55,914 bases of DNA. Source: Mesorhizobium sp. LSJC280B00 (GTDB lineage Bacteria; Pseudomonadota; Alphaproteobacteria; Rhizobiales; Rhizobiaceae). Shown piece by piece: positions 18,509 through 26,854 of the stretch. Under the pieces are notes generated by a model. It was not told the DNA's origin, ran no database searches, and worked only from the letters and a program-made list of their open reading frames with translations. The position numbers and the translations under genes are program-made. The stretch covers positions 48,215-104,128 of the forward strand of contig NZ_AYVL01000011.1 in NCBI RefSeq assembly GCF_000502835.1. Direction: 5' to 3'. How positions within the stretch are numbered: the first letter of the stretch is position 1; every line of letters starts with the position of its first letter.

Positions 18509-19360
18509 ATGAAGAAATTTGCCATTTTGGCCGGCGTCGCCGGTATCGCGCTGACGGCGGTGCTGGCCGCCTCGACGGCCGGCTCGGCCGACGACAGCAA
18601 GCTCGAAGAGCTCAAGGCGCAAGGCTTTGCCCGCGTCGCCATCGCCAACGAGCCGCCCTATACGGCGGTCGCTGCCGACGGCAAGGTTTCGGGTGCGGCG
18701 CCTGACGTTGCCCGTGAAATCTTCAAGCGCCTTGGCGTCAACGATATCGTCGCCTCGATCTCGGAATATGGCGCGATGATTCCCGGCCTGCAGGCCGGCC
18801 GTTTCGACGTCGTCACTGCCGGCCTGTTCATGAAGCCGGAACGTTGTGCTGCGGTCGCCTATTCGGAACCGGTGCTGTGCGACGCCGAGGCGATGCTGGT
18901 GAAGAAGGGCAACCCGAAGGGCTTCAAGAGCTACGAGGACGTCGCGAAGGACGCGAGCGCCACGATCGGCGCGCCGGGTGGCGGCACCGAAGAGAAGCTT
19001 GCGCTCACCGCAGGTGTGCCGCGCGAGCGCGTCATCGTCGTGCCGGACGGCCAGAGCGGCCTGAAGATGCTGCAGGACGGCCGCATCGATGCTTATTCGC
19101 TGCCCGTGCTGTCGATCAACGACCTGGTCAAGAAAGCCAATGATCCGAACCTCGAAGTCATCGCGCCGGTGGTCGGTGCGCCGGTCTATTGCGACGGCGC
19201 GGCCTTCAAGAAGGGCGACGAAGCGCTGCGCGACGCCTATGATGTCGAGCTGGCGAAACTGAAGAAGTCCGGCGAGTTCGCCAAGATCATCGAGCCTTAC
19301 GGCTTCTCGGCGGCGGCGGCAATGTCGACGAGCCGCGACAAGCTCTGCTCGGCGAAGTAG
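18509..19360 (+). CDS. ehuB: Ectoine/hydroxyectoine-binding periplasmic protein EhuB
   Basis: A 283-aa family 3 solute-binding protein with a cleavable signal (MKKFAILAGVAGIALTAVLAA, processed near GSADD). The mature part begins with the SBP pattern GFARVAIANEPPYTAV, and the known EhuB ligand cage of aromatic/acidic residues fits this fold. It delivers ectoines to EhuC/D. ATG at 18509 follows AAGGAG (18494-18499), and it lies 65 bp after ehuA. A palindromic repeat element separates it from ehuC, possibly protecting the ehuB part of the message. Confidence 0.92.
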   Translation: MKKFAILAGVAGIALTAVLAASTAGSADDSKLEELKAQGFARVAIANEPPYTAVAADGKVSGAAPDVAREIFKRLGVNDIVASISEYGAMIPGLQAGRFDVVTAGLFMKPERCAAVAYSEPVLCDAEAMLVKKGNPKGFKSYEDVAKDASATIGAPGGGTEEKLALTAGVPRERVIVVPDGQSGLKMLQDGRIDAYSLPVLSINDLVKKANDPNLEVIAPVVGAPVYCDGAAFKKGDEALRDAYDVELAKLKKSGEFAKIIEPYGFSAAAAMSTSRDKLCSAK

Positions 19361-19370
19361 GTGCGTTCTT

Positions 19371-19496
19371 CCTTCTCCCCGTTCACGGGGAGAAGGTGGC
19401 CCGAAGGGCCGGATGAGGGGCGGCGCCATACTCCGGTTGGTTCGCGCTGTCCCTCATCTGCCTGCCGGCATCTTCTCCCCGTGAACGGGGAGAAGG
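19371..19496. repeat. RIME-like intergenic palindromic element between ehuB and ehuC
   Basis: Two long hairpins, 19371-19396 and 19472-19495, each consist of CTTCTCCCCG and CGGGGAGAAG around a GTTCA/TGAAC-type centre. Between them GATGAGGGG (about 19412-19420) faces CCCTCATC (19451-19458), so the whole 126-bp unit is itself an inverted repeat. This matches the mosaic palindromic elements (RIME class) dispersed in Rhizobiales genomes. It sits inside an operon and could form strong RNA hairpins. Confidence 0.8.
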
Positions 19497-19547
19497 ACGC
19501 TGGAACCAACGTGTCGCTAGACATTCAACGCGGAAACTTTCGACCCA

Positions 19548-20207
19548 ATGACCCAATGGTCCGGCTATTTCGGCCTGATATTGCAAGGAGCGCTTGTCAC
19601 CATCGAGCTGACGCTGATGGGGTCGGTGCTGGCCTTGGTCATGGCCTTTCTTGCCGGGCTGGGGCGGCTGTCGCGGTTTTTCGTGCTACGCGCGCTGGCC
19701 ACCGCCTATATCGAGTTCTTCCGCGGCACCTCGATTTTCGTGCAGCTGTTCTGGGCTTATTTCGTGCTGCCTTTTGCCGGCATTTCGTTGACGCCGCTGC
19801 AGGCCGGGGTGCTGGCGCTGGGCCTCAATGTCGGCGCCTATGCGGCGGAAGTGGTGCGTGGCGCCATCAAGTCTATCGGCCGCGAACAATATGAGGCCTG
19901 CACCGCCCTCAATCTCGGCCGCTGGCAAGCCATGCACCATATCATCTTGCCGCAGGCGCTTCTGGTGATGCTGCCAACCTTCGGCAACAACGCCATTGAA
20001 TTGCTCAAGGCCACCGCCGTCGTTTCGCTAATCTCGCTCGCCGACCTGACCTTCCAGGCGCAGGTGGTGCGCTCGCAGACCGGCAATACTCTGGTGCCGT
20101 TCAGCACCATCCTCGTCATCTATTTCGTCCTGGCGCTGCTCATCTCATGGGGCGTGCGGTCGCTGGAACGCCGCATGGCTCGTGGCCTCGACGGGGTGCG
20201 CGTATGA
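19548..20207 (+). CDS. ehuC: Ectoine/hydroxyectoine ABC transporter permease EhuC
   Basis: A 219-aa inner-membrane permease of the HisM/GlnP family. It has about five membrane helices and the EAA loop EQYEACTALNLGRWQAMHHI, the contact site for the ATPase. FFRGTSIFVQLFW is the signature of the His/Glu/Gln/Arg permease family. The N-terminus TQWSGYFGLILQGALVTI matches EhuC. It is followed 16 bp later by its partner EhuD. The ATG has only a weak ribosome site. Confidence 0.9.
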   Translation: MTQWSGYFGLILQGALVTIELTLMGSVLALVMAFLAGLGRLSRFFVLRALATAYIEFFRGTSIFVQLFWAYFVLPFAGISLTPLQAGVLALGLNVGAYAAEVVRGAIKSIGREQYEACTALNLGRWQAMHHIILPQALLVMLPTFGNNAIELLKATAVVSLISLADLTFQAQVVRSQTGNTLVPFSTILVIYFVLALLISWGVRSLERRMARGLDGVRV

Positions 20208-20223
20208 TGGACCGGGCCTGATA

Positions 20224-20883
20224 ATGGAATGGGATTGGGATTTTGTCCGGCAGATCCTGCCGACGCTGATCGAGGGGGTGAAGATCACCATCCTGGCGAC
20301 GCTGCTTGGCTCGGTGCTGGCGGCCATCGTTGGGTTGGGCATCGCATTGGCGCGCCGGTCGCCGAACAGGGCTCTGTCGCGCACCGTCGGTTTCCTTGCC
20401 GAGTTCATCCGTGGCACGCCGCTGTTGGTGCAGCTCTATTTCATCTTCTACGTGCTGCCGGATTTTGGCATCCTGTTGCCGCCGCTTGTCGCGGGCGTCA
20501 TCGGTCTCGGGCTGCATTACGGCACTTACACGGCCGAGGTCTACCGCGCCGGCATCGATAATGTTCCGCGCGGCCAGTGGGAAGCGGCCAAGGCCTGCAA
20601 TCTGAACGCCACCCAGACCTGGACGCACATCATCATTCCGCAGGCGATCCCGCCGATGATCCCGGCGCTTGCCAATTATTTCATCGCCATGTTCAAAGAG
20701 ACGCCGCTGCTGTCGGCGATCACCGTGCTCGAACTGATGAACCAGGCCAAGAGCGTCGCCAATACCTATTATCGGTATATCGAACCGATCACCTTGGTCG
20801 GCGCCTTCTTCCTCGCCATCAGCCTGTTCTCGGTGGTGCTGCTGCGCTGGCTGGAACACCGTTATGGGCGGATCGAACGATGA
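20224..20883 (+). CDS. ehuD: Ectoine/hydroxyectoine ABC transporter permease EhuD
   Basis: A 219-aa permease paralogous to EhuC, with EFIRGTPLLVQLYF and the EAA loop GQWEAAKACNLNATQTWTHI. The N-terminus MEWDWDFVRQILPTLIEG is characteristic of EhuD. GTG at 20182 would overlap ehuC, so I use ATG at 20224. The stop overlaps the eutA start (ATGA at 20880-20883), which indicates translational coupling of transport and catabolism. Confidence 0.9.
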   Translation: MEWDWDFVRQILPTLIEGVKITILATLLGSVLAAIVGLGIALARRSPNRALSRTVGFLAEFIRGTPLLVQLYFIFYVLPDFGILLPPLVAGVIGLGLHYGTYTAEVYRAGIDNVPRGQWEAAKACNLNATQTWTHIIIPQAIPPMIPALANYFIAMFKETPLLSAITVLELMNQAKSVANTYYRYIEPITLVGAFFLAISLFSVVLLRWLEHRYGRIER

Positions 20884-21653
20884 GCGCTGCACCCGAAATC
20901 CGCCTGCGCCCGGCCCGGCCGGCGCTCGATGCGCGTCCGCTGGAAAAGCGGGTCGGCCTGATCATCCTTGCCACCGACCATACGAGCGAACCGGATTTTC
21001 ACCGCATGGTGGCAAGCGACCGCATCGGGGTCTATGTCGCGCGCATCCCCTACGCCAACCCGACGACGCCGGACAATTTGCGCAAGATGCAGCAGTCACT
21101 GACGGCGGGCGCGGCCCTGATCCTGCCCGACGAGCCGCTCGATGCGATCTGCTATTCCTGCACCTCGGCTTCCGTCGTGATCGGCGATGCCGAAATCGAG
21201 GCGGCGGTGCAGGCCGCCAAGCCCGGCGTGCCGGTGGTCACGCCGCCGATGGCCGGGGTGCGCGGCCTGAAGGCGCTGGGCGCCAGGACGATCAGCATCC
21301 TCACTCCCTATACGGTCGAGACCAGCCGGCCGATGGCGGCCTATTTCACCGAGCATGGTTTCGAAATCGTCAGCTTCACTTGCCTCGGCTTCGAGGATGA
21401 TCGCGAGATGGCGCGGATTGCGCCGAAATCCTTGGTCGATCTGGCTCGCGAGGCGACGGCCGAACACTCGGACGCGCTGTTTGTCTCCTGCACGGCACTG
21501 CGGTCCGCGGCGGCAGTTGTCGGCATGGAAGAAGCCATCGGCCGTCCTGTCGTCACCAGCAACCAGGCGACAGCCTGGAATTGCCTGCGGCTTTGCGACG
21601 ACGACGAGCCGCGCCCTGAATTCGGCCGTCTGATGACGCTGCCGCTGAACTGA
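20880..21653 (+). CDS. eutA: Ectoine utilisation protein EutA (Asp/Glu racemase-like)
   Basis: A 257-aa member of the aspartate/glutamate racemase and arylmalonate decarboxylase superfamily. The two expected catalytic cysteines are in CYSCTSASVVIG and SCTALRSAA, and the domain order is normal. In rhizobial ectoine operons EutA is thought, with EutB and EutC, to convert the hydroxyectoine branch to ectoine; its exact reaction is unproven. ATG overlaps the ehuD stop. The gene ends 10 bp before eutB. Confidence 0.9.
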   Translation: MSAAPEIRLRPARPALDARPLEKRVGLIILATDHTSEPDFHRMVASDRIGVYVARIPYANPTTPDNLRKMQQSLTAGAALILPDEPLDAICYSCTSASVVIGDAEIEAAVQAAKPGVPVVTPPMAGVRGLKALGARTISILTPYTVETSRPMAAYFTEHGFEIVSFTCLGFEDDREMARIAPKSLVDLAREATAEHSDALFVSCTALRSAAAVVGMEEAIGRPVVTSNQATAWNCLRLCDDDEPRPEFGRLMTLPLN

Positions 21654-21663
21654 TTGATAAGCC

Positions 21664-22656
21664 ATGACCACGTCCAGGATAAGCCTCTCCGATATCCACG
21701 CCGCGCGCGAGCGCATCGCAGACAAGGTCGAGCGTACGCCGACCGTCACTTCCCGGAGTCTTTCCCAGCACTTGGACGCTCCTGTTTATCTCAAGCTCGA
21801 ACACCGGCAGACCACCGGCGCCTTCAAGCTGCGCGGTGCCTCGAACGCTATCGCTTCGCTGACAGAAGAGGAGAAGGCGCGCGGCGTCGTCGCTGCCTCG
21901 ACCGGCAACCACGGCCGGGCGCTGGCTTATGCCGCTCGACTGCAAGGTATCGACGCGACGATCTGCATGTCGCGGCTGGTGCCGCAGAACAAGCTGGACG
22001 AGATCCGTCGGCTCGGCGCCGAGATCCGCATCGTCGGCAACAGCCAGGACGATGCGCAGCGGGAGGTCGAACGGCTGGTCGCGGAAGAGGGGCTGATCAT
22101 GCTGCCGCCCTTCGACCATCCTGCCATTGTCGCCGGGCAAGGCACGCTCGGGCTGGAGATCATCGAACAGGTTCCGGACGCCGCCTTGGTGCTGGTGCCG
22201 CTTTCCGGCGGTGGGCTGGCGGCTGGCGTAGCTGCTGCCGTGAAGGGCGTCAGCCCGGCGACGAAGGTGATGGGCGTTTCAATGGCGCGCGGTGCGGCGA
22301 TGAAGGCGAGCCTCGACGCCGGACATCCGGTTTTGGTCGAGGAACTGCCGACACTGGCCGATTCCCTCGGCGGCGGCATAGGCCTCGACAACCGGCTGAC
22401 CTTTTCCATGTGCCGCGACCTGCTCGACGATGTGATCCTGCTCAGCGAGGGCGAGATCGCCACCGGCATCCGCCATGCCTATGAACAGGAGCGCGAGATC
22501 GTCGAAGGCGCCGGCGCGGTCGGCATCGCAGCCGTGCTTGCCGGCAAGGTCAGGGCGAGCGGCCCGACGGTGCTCGTGCTGTCCGGCCGCAACATCGATA
22601 TGACACTGCACCGCAAGATCATCTGCGGCGAAGCAATTGCGGAGAGCGCAGCATGA
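21664..22656 (+). CDS. eutB: Hydroxyectoine utilisation dehydratase EutB
   Basis: A 330-aa fold-type II PLP enzyme of the serine/threonine dehydratase family. K55 in TGAFKLRGASNA is the PLP lysine, STGNHGRALA the substrate loop, and LVPLSGGGLAAG the phosphate-binding glycine loop. It lacks the ACT regulatory domain of biosynthetic IlvA. EutB is proposed to dehydrate a hydroxylated intermediate of 5-hydroxyectoine. It overlaps eutC by 4 bp (ATGA). Confidence 0.9.
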   Translation: MTTSRISLSDIHAARERIADKVERTPTVTSRSLSQHLDAPVYLKLEHRQTTGAFKLRGASNAIASLTEEEKARGVVAASTGNHGRALAYAARLQGIDATICMSRLVPQNKLDEIRRLGAEIRIVGNSQDDAQREVERLVAEEGLIMLPPFDHPAIVAGQGTLGLEIIEQVPDAALVLVPLSGGGLAAGVAAAVKGVSPATKVMGVSMARGAAMKASLDAGHPVLVEELPTLADSLGGGIGLDNRLTFSMCRDLLDDVILLSEGEIATGIRHAYEQEREIVEGAGAVGIAAVLAGKVRASGPTVLVLSGRNIDMTLHRKIICGEAIAESAA

Positions 22657-23645
22657 GCCGGATGACGATCCTCACCGAAGCTGAATTGCGCGAGATCGTG
22701 AAGCTCGATCTTGATGCCATCGCCTGCGTCGAGAACGCGTTCCGGGCGCTCGCTACCTTGCCGGTGGCGATGCCGCCGATCCTGCGGCTGGACATTCCAG
22801 AGCATCGCGGCGAGGTCGACGTCAAGACCGCCTATGTACCGGGTATCGACGGTTTTGCGATCAAGATCAGCCCCGGCTTTTTCGATAATCCCAAGCTCGG
22901 CTTGCCCAGCGTCAACGGCATGATGGTGCTGCTGTCGGCGAAAACCGGATTGGTCGAAGCGCTGCTGCTCGACAATGGCTATCTCACCGACATCCGCACG
23001 GCCGCCGCCGGTGCGGTCGCCGCCAAACATCTGTCGCGGCCGGACTCCTCCGTTGCCGCGATCTTCGGCGCCGGTGTTCAGGCCGGACTGCAGCTCGAGG
23101 CGCTGATGCTGGTGCGGCCAATCACCGAGGCTCGCATCTGGGCAAGGGATGCCGCCAAGGCCGAGGCCGCGGCCGACGCATTGTCCGAAAGACTGGGCAT
23201 CGCCGTTCACGCCGAGCCCGACGCGGCAAAGGCTGCGGCCGATGCCGACATCATCGTCACCACGACGCCGTCGACCGAGCCGCTGATCAAGGCCGGCTTC
23301 GTCTCCGCCGGCCAGCATATCACTGCCATGGGCTCGGATGCCGAGCACAAGAACGAGATCGCGCCGGCGATCCTGCGCATGGCCGATCTCTACGTCGCCG
23401 ATAGCGCCAAACAGACGCGCCGGCTGGGCGAACTGCACCATGCTATCGCGGCGGGCGTGATGGCGTCCGATGCCGAAATCACCGAGCTTGGCCACATCAT
23501 CGCCGGCGAAAGGCATGGCCGGCGCTCGGACAGCGACATCACCATTGCCGACCTGACCGGCACCGGCGTGCAGGACACGGCGATCGCCACGCTCGCCCGC
23601 GACCGTGCGCGTGCAGCCAAGACCGGTACGATTTTCGAAAGCTGA
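22653..23645 (+). CDS. eutC: Ornithine cyclodeaminase-like ectoine utilisation protein EutC
   Basis: A 330-aa member of the ornithine cyclodeaminase/mu-crystallin family. Recognisable parts are KISPGFFDN in the substrate half and the NAD-binding Rossmann motif AAIFGAGVQAGLQLEAL. In the proposed route it reduces the imine or keto product formed after EutB. The start overlaps eutB by 4 bp, so the two are probably made in step. It is followed 38 bp later by eutD. Confidence 0.9.
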   Translation: MSRMTILTEAELREIVKLDLDAIACVENAFRALATLPVAMPPILRLDIPEHRGEVDVKTAYVPGIDGFAIKISPGFFDNPKLGLPSVNGMMVLLSAKTGLVEALLLDNGYLTDIRTAAAGAVAAKHLSRPDSSVAAIFGAGVQAGLQLEALMLVRPITEARIWARDAAKAEAAADALSERLGIAVHAEPDAAKAAADADIIVTTTPSTEPLIKAGFVSAGQHITAMGSDAEHKNEIAPAILRMADLYVADSAKQTRRLGELHHAIAAGVMASDAEITELGHIIAGERHGRRSDSDITIADLTGTGVQDTAIATLARDRARAAKTGTIFES

Positions 23646-23683
23646 TGCTGGCCGCAAGGCCCAACAAACGAGGACCAAGAACA

Positions 23684-24862
23684 ATGCAGCCCAATTTGAA
23701 ATTCTCGCGCGGCGAATATGCGGAGCGCCTCGCCAAAACGCGGAAGGTCATGGAGGCCAAGGGCGTCGATCTATTGATCGTCAGCGATCCGTCCAACATG
23801 GCCTGGCTGACCGGCTACGACGGCTGGTCGTTCTACGTGCACCAGGCTGTCATCGTGCCGCCGTCGGGCGAGCCGGTGTGGTACGGGCGCGGCCAGGACG
23901 CCAACGGCGCCAAGCGCACCGCCTATCTCGCGCACGACAACATCATCGGCTATGCCGACCACTATGTGCAGTCGACCGAGCGCCATCCGATGGATTTTCT
24001 GTCCAGCGTGCTCTCCGATCGCGGCTGGGGCAAGCTCAGCATCGGCGTCGAGATGGACAATTACTGGTTCTCGGCCGCTGCCTTCGCAGCGCTGCAGAAG
24101 CACTTACCCAATGCCCGCTTCGTCGACGCCACGGCACTCGTCAACTGGCAGCGCGCGGTGAAGAGCCCGACCGAAATCGACTACATGCGCAAGGCCGCCC
24201 GCATCGTCGAAGCGATGCACCAGCGCATCGTCGATAAGATCGAGGTCGGCATGCGCAAATGCGACCTGGTCGCCGAGATCTACGATGCCGGCACGCGCGG
24301 CGTCGACGGCATCGGCGGCGACTATCCGGCGATCGTGCCGCTGCTGCCGTCAGGCGCCGACGCATCGGCGCCGCATCTGACCTGGGACGACCGGCCGATG
24401 AAATCGGGCGAGGGCACCTTCTTCGAGATCGCCGGCTGCTACAACCGCTATCACTGCCCGCTGTCGCGGACCGTGTTCCTTGGTAAACCGACGCCGGAAT
24501 TCCTCGATGCAGAAAAGGCGACGCTGGAAGGCATGGAGGCGGGACTTGCCGCCGCCAAGCCCGGCAACACATGCGAGGACATCGCCAACGCCTTCTTCGC
24601 GGTGCTGAAGCGGTACGGCATCGTCAAGGACAACCGCACCGGGTACCCGATCGGGCTTTCCTATCCGCCTGACTGGGGCGAGCGCACGATGAGCCTGCGT
24701 CCAGGCGACCGCACCGAGTTGAAGCCCGGTATGACCTTCCATTTCATGACCGGCTTGTGGCTTGAGACGATGGGGCTGGAAATCACCGAATCCATCCTGA
24801 TCACCGAGACGGGCGTCGAGTGCCTGGCGAATGTGCCGCGCAAACTGGTGGTGAAGAATTGA
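23684..24862 (+). CDS. doeA: Ectoine hydrolase DoeA/EutD
   Basis: A 392-aa protein of the M24 aminopeptidase P/creatinase fold, with an N-terminal creatinase-like domain (to about 160) and a C-terminal pita-bread domain. DoeA opens the ectoine ring to N-acetyl-L-2,4-diaminobutyrate. Several M24 metal ligands appear replaced, in line with a hydrolase rather than a peptidase. The alternative start at 23645 overlaps eutC; ATG at 23684 after CGAGGA is better. It lies 5 bp before doeB, so the two consecutive enzymes are coupled. Confidence 0.92.
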   Translation: MQPNLKFSRGEYAERLAKTRKVMEAKGVDLLIVSDPSNMAWLTGYDGWSFYVHQAVIVPPSGEPVWYGRGQDANGAKRTAYLAHDNIIGYADHYVQSTERHPMDFLSSVLSDRGWGKLSIGVEMDNYWFSAAAFAALQKHLPNARFVDATALVNWQRAVKSPTEIDYMRKAARIVEAMHQRIVDKIEVGMRKCDLVAEIYDAGTRGVDGIGGDYPAIVPLLPSGADASAPHLTWDDRPMKSGEGTFFEIAGCYNRYHCPLSRTVFLGKPTPEFLDAEKATLEGMEAGLAAAKPGNTCEDIANAFFAVLKRYGIVKDNRTGYPIGLSYPPDWGERTMSLRPGDRTELKPGMTFHFMTGLWLETMGLEITESILITETGVECLANVPRKLVVKN

Positions 24863-24867
24863 GTCCG

Positions 24868-25869
24868 ATGTCCAGCCTTCGCCCGTCACCGATCACGCCG
24901 ACCGTCGATTTCGAGCGCGACGGCGTGCAGCACGGTTTCCTGCGCCTGCCTTACAGCCGCGACGATTCCGCCTGGGGGTCGGTGATGATCCCGATCTGCG
25001 TCATCCGCAACGGCAAGGGGCCGAGCGCATTGCTCACCGGCGGCAATCATGGCGACGAGTACGAGGGGCCGCTGGCGCTCTATGACCTCGCCCGTACGCT
25101 CGACCCGAAGCAAGTCAGCGGCACGATCATCATCGTGCCGGCGATGAACTATCCGGCGTTCCGCGCCGGCACGCGCACCTCGCCGATCGACAAGGGCAAT
25201 CTCAACCGCAGCTTTCCCGGCCGGCCCGACGGCACGGTGACCGAGAAGATCGCTGATTATTTCCAGCGCGAGCTTCTGCCCCGTACAGACATCGCGCTCG
25301 ACTTCCACTCCGGCGGCAAGACGCTCGACTTCGTGCCGTTCTGCGCCGCCCACATCCGGCCCGACAAGGTGCTGGAAGCGAAGGGTTTCGCTGCGGTTGA
25401 AGCCTTCTCCGCACCATGGTCGATGAAAATGCTGGAGATCGACGCGGTCGGCATGTTCGACACTGCCGCCGAAGAGATGGGCAAGCTGTTCATCACCACA
25501 GAGCTTGGCGGCGGCGGGACTTCGCGCGCGGAAACGGTGCGGATCGCACGTCGCGGCGTGCTCAATGTGCTGCGCCATGCCGGCATCGTCGCCGGCGCGG
25601 TCGAGATGCAGCCAACCCGCTGGCTCGACATGCCGTCCGGCGATTGCTTCTCCTTCGCCGAGGACGACGGGATGATCGAAACCATGATCGATCTCGGCGA
25701 GCCGGTGGCAGAGAACCAGGTGCTGGCACGTATCCATTCCATAGGCCGCACCGGCGGCGCTCCGCAGGAGATCCGGGCCAAAATGTCCGGTCTGTTGGCG
25801 GCGCGGCATTTTCCGGGGCTGGTCAAGGCCGGCGACTGCGCTGCCGTGGTCGCCGTGCTGGTCGATTGA
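24868..25869 (+). CDS. doeB: N-alpha-acetyl-diaminobutyrate deacetylase DoeB/EutE
   Basis: A 333-aa zinc hydrolase of the AstE/AspA family. H61 and E64 in GGNHGDEYEGP and H147 in LDFHSGG are the expected zinc ligands. DoeB removes acetate from N-acetyl-diaminobutyrate, giving diaminobutyrate for DoeD. It closes the eut operon and converges with the GntR gene 3 bp away, leaving no room for a separate terminator. Confidence 0.92.
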   Translation: MSSLRPSPITPTVDFERDGVQHGFLRLPYSRDDSAWGSVMIPICVIRNGKGPSALLTGGNHGDEYEGPLALYDLARTLDPKQVSGTIIIVPAMNYPAFRAGTRTSPIDKGNLNRSFPGRPDGTVTEKIADYFQRELLPRTDIALDFHSGGKTLDFVPFCAAHIRPDKVLEAKGFAAVEAFSAPWSMKMLEIDAVGMFDTAAEEMGKLFITTELGGGGTSRAETVRIARRGVLNVLRHAGIVAGAVEMQPTRWLDMPSGDCFSFAEDDGMIETMIDLGEPVAENQVLARIHSIGRTGGAPQEIRAKMSGLLAARHFPGLVKAGDCAAVVAVLVD

Positions 25870-25872
25870 CGG

Positions 25873-26580
25873 TTAGGAAGCCGATGTCGGGAACGGCTCG
25901 GTCCTGCCTTTGGGGCGATCGCCGATCGCAAAGACGGCGCTCGCCTCGCTGACGATCGAGACATGATCCTTGGCGGCTGTTCCGGCCGCCGCACTGTCGC
26001 CGCGCATGATTGCGGTGACGATGGCGTCATGTTCTTGCCAGGACTGGGCCAGCCGCCCGGGCAGCATGAATTGCGCGCGCCGGAACGGCGCCAGGCGGCC
26101 GCGGGTCATGACGGTCAGTTCATAAATGTGCTTGCTGTGGGCGCCGCGATAGAGCCGGGTGTGGAATTCGGTGTTGAAAAGCTCATACTCTTCTTCGGCA
26201 CCGAGCTGCACGAAGCGCGCCGAGGCCTGGTGTTCGGCCTCCAGCGTGCGGCGCTCGCCAGCGGTCATGCGCTCGGCCGAGAACCGCGCGCAGATCGCTT
26301 CAAGCTCGGCCATGCTTTCGAACATCGAGGCGAGGTGCTCCTGCGTCACCACGGCGACGGTGGCGCCGCGGTTCGGCCGCCTTTCGACCAGCCCCATGGC
26401 GCTGAGCCGGCTGAGCGCTTCCCTGATCGGCGTGCGTGAGACGTCGAAGCGGGCGGCGAGCGAGGCCTCGTCGAGCTTTTCGCCCGGGCGCAGGAAACCG
26501 GTGACGATCCGGTCGCTGATCGCCCTCACCATCTGATCGACGGTCGTGCCCGACCTGATCAAATTGCGCTTTCCCGACAC
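25873..26580 (-). CDS. GntR family regulator with FCD domain (biuret operon regulator candidate)
   Basis: A 235-aa FadR-subfamily GntR regulator. The winged HTH covers residues about 12-75 (LDEASLAARFDVSRTPIREALSRL), and the all-helical FCD ligand domain fills the rest. It is transcribed away from the BMP/biuret operon and shares its 274-bp upstream region, so it most likely regulates that operon and itself. The gap holds a 13-bp inverted pair with TGTATGCAAT cores, which resembles FadR/FCD operators. The ligand is inferred to be a biuret pathway compound, not shown. Confidence 0.88.
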   Translation of the reverse strand: MSGKRNLIRSGTTVDQMVRAISDRIVTGFLRPGEKLDEASLAARFDVSRTPIREALSRLSAMGLVERRPNRGATVAVVTQEHLASMFESMAELEAICARFSAERMTAGERRTLEAEHQASARFVQLGAEEEYELFNTEFHTRLYRGAHSKHIYELTVMTRGRLAPFRRAQFMLPGRLAQSWQEHDAIVTAIMRGDSAAAGTAAKDHVSIVSEASAVFAIGDRPKGRTEPFPTSAS

Positions 26581-26698
26581 GTCTCCTCCGTCCAGTCTTT
26601 TCGCTAGAGCCGTAAGCCACTCACCGGCTTCGATTCCTCCGCATCTCTGTATGCCTATGTTTTAGCCTTCATGTCAAATTGGCGATTTTGGAGGCAAA

Positions 26699-26803
26699 AA
26701 GTGTATGCAATTGCTCCGGCTTTGTGCAGTCCACATCGGAACACTCATTGATATTACTGAATAAATCTCATTTCTGAAACTGGCATGCTGATTGCATACA
26801 CTT
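26699..26803. promoter_or_regulatory. Inverted operator pair in the GntR/BMP divergent promoter
   Basis: AAGTGTATGCAAT (26699-26711) recurs as its exact reverse complement ATTGCATACACTT (26791-26803). A partial third copy, TGTATGC, lies at 26648-26654 near the regulator gene. The region is AT-rich compared with the flanks and contains both divergent promoters. The half-site resembles FadR-subfamily GntR operators. Confidence 0.6.
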
Positions 26804-26854
26804 CTTTCATTGAGATGTTAACCGGCCCCAAAGGCCCCACAGAGGGAGCATTCA

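Noticed and set aside
19371..19496. Considered as a CRISPR-like repeat pair
   Set aside because: Only two copies in inverted, not direct, orientation, with no spacer array or cas genes; it fits a rhizobial palindromic element.
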